DNA from: Mycolicibacterium gilvum
GTDB taxonomy: Bacteria; Actinomycetota; Actinomycetes; Mycobacteriales; Mycobacteriaceae
Reading direction: 5' to 3'
Assembly: GCF_900454025.1 (NCBI RefSeq)
Contig: NZ_UGQM01000001.1
Coordinates: forward strand, 1 to 64,000
Length of the DNA stretch: 64,000 nt
The notes under the pieces were generated by a model. It made no database searches and was not told the origin of the DNA. It saw nothing but the letters and a program-made list of their open reading frames with translations. The position numbers were made by a program, and so were the translations under genes. Positions 57,438-64,000 of this stretch are shown here, piece by piece (the stretch's first letter is position 1; each line of letters begins with the position of its first letter).

Positions 57438-58244
57438 TCAGTTGAACGCGCGCGGCGGACTGAACCCCGGGTTCGCCAGCGCGGTGGCGGTCGCGGTCCC
57501 GAGTGGGCCGGTCTCGTCGACGACGATCGCGGTGCCGGTCGCGACACCGGCGTCGCTGTCATGGGTCAGCGCCGCCAGGCCCAGGTACGGCCCGTCGGGC
57601 AGCCGGCTCAGCGTCAGCGTGTAGTCGGCGTTGATGAACGGCAGCCCGTCCTCGCCGAAGTGGGTCAGCGAGCTGGCCATGTCGCCGGCCAGGGCCGCGC
57701 GTTCGAACGGTGTCAGCTCGGTGCCGGCGACGATCGGGGCGAGTTCGAGCGCCCAGATGTACTTGGGACCGTCGTAGGTCCACGCGCCGAGGCCCAGGCT
57801 CGGTGTGTCGCCGTCCTTGCCGTAACTCCATACCAGCGTGGCGATGTCGTCGGGGATCGGATCCGGCCTGGGCACTGCCGGCATCGGAACCGTGGTGGTG
57901 AAGCGGGGTCCGGGCGGCTGCTCTCCGCGACGCAGGAACAGCGTGCTCGCGCGGGCGACGACGGTGCCGGCCTGGGTCATCACGGCATCGACGAGCTTGA
58001 GCCGGCGCCCTTCGCGCACGACGGTCGTCTCGACGCGCACGGGTTCGGCGAGGCCGGCGGGCCGGCACAGGTCGACGGTGAATCGTGCCGGCTGGAGATC
58101 GGCGTCGCCCGCGTCCCGCTCGACGACGTGGCCGAGCAGGCCGCCGACGTAGTTGCCGCTGATGGTCTTCCCCCAGGGCCCGCGGGCCCATTCGATCGGG
58201 GCGAACGCGTCACCGTCGGGGAGGAAGAAGGCCCGGCTGCTCAC
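57438..58244 (-). CDS. Acyl-CoA thioesterase (double hot-dog)
   Basis: A 268-residue TesB-like thioesterase with two hot-dog units (AFAPIEWARGPWGKTISGNY at the N-terminus and INADYTLTLSRLPDGPYLG in the second). Acyl-CoA hydrolysis is the family role; chain length is unknown. The GTG 58244 start is preferred to the longer frame. It lies 28 nt below a small acetyltransferase on the same strand. Confidence 0.82.
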   Translation of the reverse strand: MSSRAFFLPDGDAFAPIEWARGPWGKTISGNYVGGLLGHVVERDAGDADLQPARFTVDLCRPAGLAEPVRVETTVVREGRRLKLVDAVMTQAGTVVARASTLFLRRGEQPPGPRFTTTVPMPAVPRPDPIPDDIATLVWSYGKDGDTPSLGLGAWTYDGPKYIWALELAPIVAGTELTPFERAALAGDMASSLTHFGEDGLPFINADYTLTLSRLPDGPYLGLAALTHDSDAGVATGTAIVVDETGPLGTATATALANPGFSPPRAFN

Positions 58245-58272
58245 CGCGGCGACGATAGCGCAGCCGCGGGGA

Positions 58273-58605
58273 TCACTTCTGCGACAGGAGCCGCTTGACC
58301 TCGGTGGTGACCGGATCGGCGATGTCCTTGTACTCGGGGTTCTTGTCGATGAAGCCGGCGACCATCGAGCAGACCGGCACGACGCGCAGCCCTGCGTCGC
58401 GGGTCGCGTCGAGGGCACCGCGGACGAGAATCGTGGCGAGTCCGCGCCCGCCGAACTCGTCGTCGATCTCGGTGTGCGGGAAGATTCGCTGGTTCTCGTG
58501 GTCGACAAACTCCGTGAAGCCGGCCTTCTTTCCGTCGACGGAGATGCTGAAGCGGTCGGATTCCTGGGTGACCTCGGTGGGGGCGCCGGTCTTGTCGGTG
58601 GTCAT
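58273..58605 (-). CDS. Small GNAT-like N-acetyltransferase (YjdJ type)
   Basis: A 110-residue minimal GNAT domain of the YjdJ/NATD1 type, with the conserved HTEIDDEFGGRGLATILVRG acetyl-CoA loop and RVVPVCSMVAGFI containing the conserved Cys. Target unknown. It is 7 nt below pirin. Confidence 0.88.
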   Translation of the reverse strand: MTTDKTGAPTEVTQESDRFSISVDGKKAGFTEFVDHENQRIFPHTEIDDEFGGRGLATILVRGALDATRDAGLRVVPVCSMVAGFIDKNPEYKDIADPVTTEVKRLLSQK

Positions 58606-58612
58606 GGGTCCT

Positions 58613-59578
58613 CTATACCCCTGGCGCGGGCCGCGGACGCAGGGTGGCGTTCGGCAGCGGTGGGGCGGGCAGGTGAGTGACGGCGCCCGTGTAGCCGTCG
58701 ACGGCGCCGAACCGCTCGTCGTGCTGCTGCCACTGCTCGCGGTAGGCGACGATCTCGTCGTGGCTGCGGCCGACGAAGTTCCACCACATCACCAGCTCTT
58801 CGCCGAACGGGGTGCCCCCGAGCAGAATCACCCGGGCCGGGTTGTCGCCGCGGTTGACCAGCCGCAACCGGTCGTGCCCGGTGCCCTGGTAGGCGAGGTC
58901 GGCGACCGCCAGCGCGGATCCGCAGGCCTCCACGTCGCCCTGGTCGACGAGCACGCCGTGCTCGAACGATGTGTCGACGTCGAGGGTGACCTCGACGCCC
59001 GGGTCGAGGTCGAGCTGGGCTCCGAGCAGCGGGGTGAAGGTGTGCACGGGGGAGTGCTCGCCCTCGAGTTCGCCGAGGAAAACCCGGGTCGTCACGCCGC
59101 CCGAGGCCCGGGCGGGGGGTGCGTAGTGCGCGAAGTCGCGTTCGGTGTTGCGGTCGGAATCGGGGAGCGCCACCCACAGCTGGGCGCCGTGCAGCACAGA
59201 CGTCGACGCGGTCGACACCTCGGAATGGCAGATGCCCGCGCCGGCGGTCATCAGGTTGAGCTCACCGGGCCGCACCATCGCGTGCACACCGGCGCTGTCG
59301 CGGTGTTCGACCTCGCCGCTGAACAACCAGCTCACGGTCTGCAGGCCGGTGTGGGGGTGCGGTGGAACGTCCATCCCGGCGCCGCCGCGGACGTCGTGCG
59401 GACCGTAGTGGTCGGCGAAACACCAGGCGCCGATCAGCGAACGCTCGCGCTGCGGCAGCGTGCGCCGCACCCTTATCGCCCGGGGACCGCCGAGTGGCAC
59501 CTCGCGCGGATGAAGCACCCCGGTGAAACCCGAAGCGACGCAGTCCACTTCATCAGGGGCGGTGTCGGTGTTGCTCAC
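58613..59578 (-). CDS. Pirin-family protein
   Basis: A 321-residue bicupin of the pirin family, with metal ligands in PPHPHTGLQTVSWLFSGEVE and GELNLMTAGAGICHSE. Pirins act as quercetinase-like dioxygenases or redox-linked regulators. The GTG 59578 start overlaps the EVE-domain stop (GTGA), so the two are translated together; the frame upstream of 59578 is unrelated. Confidence 0.9.
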   Translation of the reverse strand: MSNTDTAPDEVDCVASGFTGVLHPREVPLGGPRAIRVRRTLPQRERSLIGAWCFADHYGPHDVRGGAGMDVPPHPHTGLQTVSWLFSGEVEHRDSAGVHAMVRPGELNLMTAGAGICHSEVSTASTSVLHGAQLWVALPDSDRNTERDFAHYAPPARASGGVTTRVFLGELEGEHSPVHTFTPLLGAQLDLDPGVEVTLDVDTSFEHGVLVDQGDVEACGSALAVADLAYQGTGHDRLRLVNRGDNPARVILLGGTPFGEELVMWWNFVGRSHDEIVAYREQWQQHDERFGAVDGYTGAVTHLPAPPLPNATLRPRPAPGV

Positions 59579-60009
59579 CCCTCCAGAGTAGGAGCTACAG
59601 CGGTCATCGCCGAGCGGATCACGTCGAGGTCGTGGTCGTCGATCCGGAACACCCCGAAGCGGAACTTGTAGCCCCACCGGGCCTTGTCCTCGATGAAGTC
59701 GAGCGCGTCGATCAACGGCCGGATCGGCGTCTCGACGCACTCGAGGAAGTCGACGTTGCGCCGCCACGGCTGGAAATCGGGCGTCATCTCGACCTGGTAG
59801 GGCTCGTCGTCGGCGACCCGGCCGATCGCTGTGAACGCCTGCAGCGGCGCACCGTTCGGGTGTTCGGTCCTCGGCGAGTAGAAGATGATCCAGTCGCCGC
59901 GTGACATCTTGCGCAGCATGTGGGGCTTGCCGTGGTTGGCCTGAGTGAAGCGGCCGCGAACGCCGCGTTCGACGTGATCGCGGCTGACCGTGTTGATCCA
60001 GTTCGTCAT
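59575..60009 (-). CDS. EVE-domain (PUA-like) protein
   Basis: A 144-residue EVE-domain protein: MTNWINTVSRDHVERGVRGR, GDWIIFYSPRTEH and RWGYKFRFGVFRIDD. EVE domains bind modified bases in nucleic acid and occur in restriction or RNA-related contexts. It heads an EVE-pirin-GNAT-thioesterase run on the minus strand. Confidence 0.88.
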   Translation of the reverse strand: MTNWINTVSRDHVERGVRGRFTQANHGKPHMLRKMSRGDWIIFYSPRTEHPNGAPLQAFTAIGRVADDEPYQVEMTPDFQPWRRNVDFLECVETPIRPLIDALDFIEDKARWGYKFRFGVFRIDDHDLDVIRSAMTAVAPTLEG

Positions 60010-60061
60010 GACCGCACGCTATGCCCGGCACCCGACATTCCACAGGGGCGATATGTCCGCC

Positions 60062-60070
60062 TGTGGACAA
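60062..60070 (-). promoter_or_regulatory. Perfect TTGTCCACA DnaA box
   Basis: The minus strand carries TTGTCCACA, the mycobacterial DnaA-box consensus, in the gap upstream of the DivIVA-motif gene. It may be a titration site or chance. Confidence 0.4.
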
Positions 60071-60110
60071 CGTCGGGTCAGCCGTTGGTGCCGGCGTCTA
60101 GTCTGGCGCC

Positions 60111-60380
60111 ATGAGCGACGGCGCCGTCACGGCTGAGTACCTGCGCAACTTCGTTTTCGACAAGCCCCCCTTCGGCAAGCGGGGCTACAACGAGAAGGCC
60201 GTCGCCGATTTCGTCGCACTGTGCGCACGCCGGTTGGAGGGCCGCGGCCATCTCACGGCCGACGACGTCCGCAGCGTGCGCTTCAACAAGCCGCCCATCG
60301 GCCGGCGCGGCTACGACGATGCCCAGGTCGATCAGCTTCTCAACGAAATCGCCACGGCCATCGCCGAACTCGATGCCTGA
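60111..60380 (+). CDS. DivIVA-motif mini-protein (tandem repeats)
   Basis: An 89-residue protein made of two copies of a DivIVA-type N-terminal motif: VFDKPPFGKRGYNEKAVADF (about 15-34) and VRFNKPPIGRRGYDDAQVDQ (about 55-74). The FxxPPxGxRGY motif inserts into membranes in DivIVA/Wag31; here there is no long coiled coil. It may recruit partners to the pole. Its 3' end overlaps the carboxyltransferase gene. Confidence 0.85.
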   Translation: MSDGAVTAEYLRNFVFDKPPFGKRGYNEKAVADFVALCARRLEGRGHLTADDVRSVRFNKPPIGRRGYDDAQVDQLLNEIATAIAELDA

Positions 60381-61929
60381 CCCCGAGTCCGTCCGCGACG
60401 ATCTGGCCGAGCTGACGCGGCGCCGCGCACTGAACGAGGACGGCGCGCGGCCCGACGCCGTGAAGCGGCGTCACGACGCCGGCGGCCGCACCGCGCGGGA
60501 GAACGTCGCCGATCTGGTCGACCCGGGATCGTTCGTCGAATACGGCCGCTTCGCCGTCGCCCCGCAGCGCATGCGCCGCGACGTCGAGGACCTGATCGCA
60601 CGCACCCCCGCCGACGGTCTGATCGCCGGCACCGCGCGGATCCACGGCGGCGCGTGCGCGGTGCTGTCCTATGACTACACGGTGCTGGCAGGCACCCAGG
60701 GCGGCCTGGGCCATCGCAAGAAGGACCGGCTGTTCGAGCTCATCGAACGGATGCGGTTGCCGACCGTGTTCTTCGCCGAGGGCGGGGGAGGCCGGCCCGG
60801 CGACACCGACTATCCCGCGGTGTCCTCGCTCGACACCCGGGCATTCGCGTTGTGGGCCAAGCTGTCCGGGCTGGTGCCCCGTATCGCGGTGGTCAAGGGA
60901 CGGTGCTTCGCGGGCAACGCGGTGATTGCGGGCGCGTCCGACCTGATCGTCGCGACGCGGGACGCGTCCCTGGGCATGGGCGGGCCGGCGATGATCGCCG
61001 GGGGCGGGCTGGGCGACGTCGCACCCGACGACGTCGGACCGATGGCGGTGCAGGAACCCAACGGCAACGTCGACGTCGTCGTCGACGACGAGGCCGAAGC
61101 GGTCGCCGTCGCGAAGCGGTTGATCGGCTACTTCCAGGGACCGGTCGCACAGTGGTCGGCGCCGGATCAGACCGCGTTGCGTACTGCCGTACCAGAGCGT
61201 GCCCGCCGCGCCTACGACGTCGCGCCGGTGATCGAGACCCTGGCCGACGAGAACTCGGTGACGTTCCTGCGTCCGCGGTTCGCGCGGGAGATGGTGACGG
61301 CGCTGGCACGGATCGAGGGCCGACCGGTCGGGGTGATCGCCAACGACACCAGGTTCACCGCGGGGGCCATCACGGCGGCGGCGTCCGACAAGGCCGCCCG
61401 CTTTCTGCAGCTGTGCGACGCGTTCGGGCTCCCGGTGCTGTCGTTGATCGACTGCCCGGGATACATGGTGGGCCCGGCCGCCGAGGCGGAGTCGCTGGTG
61501 CGGCGCGCGTCGCGAATGTTGGTGGCGGGAGCCGCACTTCGGGTGCCATTGATCGCGGTGATCCTGCGTCGCGGTTACGGCCTCGGCGCACAGGCGATGG
61601 CCGGCGGCAGCCTGCACGAACCGGTGCTGACGGTCGCGTGGCCCGGGGCTCATCTCGGACCGATGGGTCTGGAGGGCGCGGTGCGGTTGGGCATGCGCAA
61701 GGAGCTGGAGGCGATCGCCGACGAAGAGGAACGGGAAGCGCTCGTCGCGGCTGCCACCGCCGCGGCGCAGGAGAACGCGAAGGCGCTCAACGCGGCGATG
61801 CTGTTCGAGATCGACGACGTGATCGACCCGGCCGAAACCCGCGCCGTGGTCGCGGCGACGCTGGCGGCGGCCGAGCCCGGCACGAAAAAACCGGCTCCTG
61901 ACCGGAGCCGGTTCATCGATACCTGGTAG
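60373..61929 (+). CDS. Acyl-CoA carboxylase carboxyltransferase subunit
   Basis: A 518-residue carboxyltransferase of the AccD/PccB type with the N- and C-terminal crotonase-like domains (GLIAGTARIHGGACAVLSYD, ASLGMGGPAMIAGGGLGDVA and VLSLIDCPGYMVGPAAEAES). No biotin carboxylase is next to it, so it may pair with an alpha subunit encoded elsewhere. The start ATG 60373 overlaps the DivIVA-motif gene by 8 nt. The 3' end hides a minus-strand terminator. Confidence 0.9.
   Translation: MPDPESVRDDLAELTRRRALNEDGARPDAVKRRHDAGGRTARENVADLVDPGSFVEYGRFAVAPQRMRRDVEDLIARTPADGLIAGTARIHGGACAVLSYDYTVLAGTQGGLGHRKKDRLFELIERMRLPTVFFAEGGGGRPGDTDYPAVSSLDTRAFALWAKLSGLVPRIAVVKGRCFAGNAVIAGASDLIVATRDASLGMGGPAMIAGGGLGDVAPDDVGPMAVQEPNGNVDVVVDDEAEAVAVAKRLIGYFQGPVAQWSAPDQTALRTAVPERARRAYDVAPVIETLADENSVTFLRPRFAREMVTALARIEGRPVGVIANDTRFTAGAITAAASDKAARFLQLCDAFGLPVLSLIDCPGYMVGPAAEAESLVRRASRMLVAGAALRVPLIAVILRRGYGLGAQAMAGGSLHEPVLTVAWPGAHLGPMGLEGAVRLGMRKELEAIADEEEREALVAAATAAAQENAKALNAAMLFEIDDVIDPAETRAVVAATLAAAEPGTKKPAPDRSRFIDTW
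61885..61913 (-). terminator. Minus-strand terminator inside the carboxyltransferase gene
   Basis: On the minus strand AACCGGCTCC-GGTCA-GGAGCCGGTT is followed directly by TTTT, a 10-bp perfect stem with a short poly-T tract. It lies about 195 nt below the whiB6 stop and would end leftward transcripts, while encoding KPAPDRSRF on the other strand. Confidence 0.8.
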
Positions 61930-62108
61930 CTCGCTACCCGGTAGGGGACGGTGCCGTCTGCGCCTCTCGGCGAGCGGTGGCTCGTGGCGACTGATGTGGA
62001 TGGGGCCCGGGGCATGCCCGGCACCGTCGCACTGTGTAACCGCCCGGGGGCGACACCTATTCCGCGTCCGTCCGCCGCCGACCCCCCGAGACCGGCGGCG
62101 GACGGGGG

Positions 62109-62402
62109 TCATGCGCTCTCGGCGTAGTACACGCGGCGTTCACCGACGGGGTAGCCGTTCTGCTCGGCCAAGGACTTCAGCTGCCGCAGCGCGAAGGTTC
62201 GGCCGCGGCCGGCCTCGGGAACATAGATCCCGGCCCAGAGGCCCTCGGCGCGCGGTGACTCGTAGGCCTCGCGGGCGCACAGCCAGCGCCGGGGGCATGA
62301 GCGGCAGATCGTCTTGGCGTCGTCGTCGGCGGTTGTCGTCCACCGCTCCGGATCCCGCGTGCACTCACCGATCGGCGTGTCGTCCCATGACTGTGCGTTC
62401 AT
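62109..62402 (-). CDS. whiB6: WhiB6-type iron-sulfur regulator
   Basis: A 97-residue WhiB protein with four cluster-ligating Cys (Cys14, 33, 36, 42 in GECTRDPERW, ICRSCPRRWLC), the GLWAGI beta-turn motif and a basic C-terminus (GRGRTFALRQLKSLAEQNGY). The close match of this region to WhiB6 (Rv3862c), which controls ESX-1 genes, gives the call. ATG 62402 has GGGAGG upstream. The EspI-like gene at the window edge supports the ESX-1 context. Confidence 0.9.
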   Translation of the reverse strand: MNAQSWDDTPIGECTRDPERWTTTADDDAKTICRSCPRRWLCAREAYESPRAEGLWAGIYVPEAGRGRTFALRQLKSLAEQNGYPVGERRVYYAESA

Positions 62403-62750
62403 TCGCTGTTCCTCCCCTGGTCTACCGGCGGGCCGTGTGCCGCGATGCGCACAACGTAACCACAAAACCGTAGCGATGCAACGGTAACTGCTTCGGAATA
62501 GGCCACCCGTAGGTCGGGGGTGCGAGGACACACAACACAGAAACATGTGCTGACGTCGGAAAACAGCTTCTGGATCGAGATGCGACCCGCACCGGAAATT
62601 CGTGCAGATTCACCGTTGCATTGGTACGGTATAGACCAGCGCGATGATGTAGTTTTGGTGCGGGTCCGCGCCAGGAATCGACGCTGAACCGTGAATACAA
62701 AGCTCGGTACGATGACCGCACCGCACCAACCGCATGAGGGATTCCGGTAG
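62403..62750. promoter_or_regulatory. Intergenic control region between whiB6 and the XRE gene
   Basis: This 348-nt gap between divergent regulators is AT-richer than its surroundings. It contains a 10-bp inverted repeat, ATGCAACGGT (62476-62485) and ACCGTTGCAT (62612-62621), 126 nt apart, which could allow looping by a regulator. No gene or RNA is recognised. Confidence 0.45.
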
Positions 62751-63485
62751 ATGACCAACGCCGAGCCGATCGACGAGTCGATCGGTGCACCGGACCCGGG
62801 TATGGCCCGGGCGGGTGCCGCGGCGGCCGCGCGACGCCGTGAGCTCAACATCAGCCAGCGGAGTCTGGCGGCCGAAGGGATCATCAACGCCGGCGCGCTG
62901 ATCGCGTTCGAGAAGGGCCGCAGCTGGCCCCGCGAGCGGACGAGGGCACGACTCGAGGACATCCTGCAGTGGCCGCCGGGCACCATCGCGGCGTTGCGCC
63001 GCGGTGAACCGGCCAAGGCGCCGGCCCCCGAGGTCCGCCCTCCGGCGAACGGAGACGAGGTGTCGCTGATCGCTCAGGCCGTCATCACCGCGGTCCATGC
63101 CTTCGGCTCGACCATCTCCACCCTGCCGCCCGCCGACGACGCGGCGTTCATCCCGAGGGTGACGGCGATCCTGTCCGATCTACGTCAGCTCGAGGCCGTC
63201 GCCGCCCGCGCCGCGCGGATCGGCCGCGTCACGCCGGCGCTGATCAAGGCGCTGAGCACGGTCCGCAGCCTGTACGACGACCTGATGCTGCGGGCCGCCG
63301 GCGCACCGCAGGCCGGTCTGGGGCACCGGCTGTACGCCGCACGCCGCGGAGCCAACCTCACCGTGCTCGAAACCGCGCAGGCCGCAGGCGTTTCCGAGCG
63401 GGCGATCGAACAGGCCGAGGCGGGGGAACCCGTCACCGCGAGCGAGGCCGACGCGATCGAGACGCTGGTCGGTCAGATCGCGTGA
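62751..63485 (+). CDS. XRE-family transcriptional regulator, two HTH domains
   Basis: A 244-residue protein with an N-terminal XRE helix-turn-helix (about 25-75: RRRELNISQRSLAAEGIINA) and a second Cro/CI-like helix-turn-helix at the C-terminus (about 190-244: RLYAARRGANLTVLETAQAA). A helical core links them. It is divergent from whiB6 and convergent with the ESX-linked ATPase gene, suggesting a role in regulating that locus. Confidence 0.8.
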   Translation: MTNAEPIDESIGAPDPGMARAGAAAAARRRELNISQRSLAAEGIINAGALIAFEKGRSWPRERTRARLEDILQWPPGTIAALRRGEPAKAPAPEVRPPANGDEVSLIAQAVITAVHAFGSTISTLPPADDAAFIPRVTAILSDLRQLEAVAARAARIGRVTPALIKALSTVRSLYDDLMLRAAGAPQAGLGHRLYAARRGANLTVLETAQAAGVSERAIEQAEAGEPVTASEADAIETLVGQIA

Positions 63486-63494
63486 GCACCGGTC

Positions 63495-64000
63495 TCAGCG
63501 ACGCTGACGCGAGCGGTCGTCCTGGGTGGGAAAGAACGCGGCGAGCGCCGCGCACACCTCGACGAGCTTGCTCCGCGCCGTCCGCGACATCTGCGCCGTC
63601 CCGTCGATGACGCCCCCCGGTCGTAGGTGACCGTCGAACGGAACTTCGACCACCAGTTGACCGTGCCCGGAGAACTGTTGGGCGAGGACTCTTTTCGTCC
63701 GCTTGTCGGCGTGCCCATCCGAATCGTTGAGGACGACCACGGTGTGTTGCAGCAGTGTCGTCATCCCTCTGGCCACCAGCCAGTCCAGGGTCTGCCCGGC
63801 GGCCGCGGCACCGTCGACCCACGGTGAGGACACCACCACCAGCGCGTCGAGATCGCGCAACACCTCCTCGGTGACCGGTGAATCCATCGTGGAGCTGCAA
63901 TCCACGACCGTGATGGTGAAGTAGCGGTCCAGGCGGGCCGTCGCCTCGCGGTAGACAGCGGCATCGAGCACCCGGCGCCGGGCCGGGCTCTCCTCGCCGG
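63495..64000 (-). CDS. EspI-like MinD/ParA-family protein (partial, ESX-associated)
   Basis: The C-terminal part of a protein open to the window edge. It reads LDAAVYREATARLDRYFTIT and VVDCSSTMDSPVTEEVL, then LDALVVVSSPWVDGAAAA, VVVLNDSDGHADKRTKR and a C-terminal PFDGHLRPGGVID box. This is the MinD/ParA-like ATPase domain of EspI (Rv3876) or a close ESX paralogue. The Walker A is expected beyond the window. ATP-linked regulation of ESX secretion is the family role. The stop is at 63495. Confidence 0.85.
   Translation of the reverse strand, partial: GEESPARRRVLDAAVYREATARLDRYFTITVVDCSSTMDSPVTEEVLRDLDALVVVSSPWVDGAAAAGQTLDWLVARGMTTLLQHTVVVLNDSDGHADKRTKRVLAQQFSGHGQLVVEVPFDGHLRPGGVIDGTAQMSRTARSKLVEVCAALAAFFPTQDDRSRQRR

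Overview
The window is the replication-origin region of a high-GC actinobacterial chromosome, almost certainly a rapidly growing Mycobacterium (Mycolicibacterium). The evidence is the mycobacterial order dnaA-oriC-dnaN-gnd-recF-DUF721-gyrB-gyrA-DUF3566-tRNA-Ile-tRNA-Ala, followed by cwsA-ppiA-PH protein-crgA-DUF881-trpG and the divergent pknB-pknA-pbpA-rodA-pstP-fhaB-fhaA operon with tRNA-Leu(CAG). At the far right, a WhiB6-type regulator and an EspI-like MinD/ParA ATPase indicate that an ESX-1 type secretion locus begins just outside the window.

1-12.5 kb is the conserved replication core. gyrA is interrupted by a 187-residue mini-intein immediately after the catalytic tyrosine codon. 12.5-29.1 kb is an accessory island of about 16.5 kb that splits the tRNA-Ala(TGC) gene in its T-loop: the 5' 57 nt remain at 12532-12588 and the 3' 16 nt at 29089-29104. 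Just inside the left end the island carries a complete but divergent tRNA-Ala(TGC), which could replace the broken host gene. The island also holds IS701-family and IS1634-family elements, a truncated resolvase with a candidate res site, a SulP-carbonic anhydrase fusion, relics of a response regulator, a rhodanese and a GNAT acetyltransferase, an M19 dipeptidase, an XRE/ImmA protein, a Tn554-like set of two tyrosine recombinases plus a DUF6262 protein, and a TetR/flavoprotein pair.

29-44 kb returns to the conserved cell-division and envelope block. A serine dehydratase gene lies beside cwsA. The Ser/Thr kinases PknA and PknB, the phosphatase PstP, the FHA adaptors FhaA and FhaB, the transpeptidase PbpA and the glycan polymerase RodA form one leftward, translationally coupled operon coordinating peptidoglycan synthesis with division.

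44-64 kb is more species-specific. It contains a secreted DUF732 protein, a DUF222/HNH protein, a PucR-controlled catabolic operon (APC permease, two SDR dehydrogenases, ureohydrolase, NodB-type hydrolase), a large alpha/beta hydrolase, small stress or housekeeping proteins (YdeI-like, ChaB, DUF3072, PNPOx, pirin, EVE), a DivIVA-motif mini-protein overlapping an acyl-CoA carboxyltransferase, then WhiB6, an XRE protein and the partial EspI-like gene. All calls come from reading the sequence and remembered family knowledge; no database search was run.
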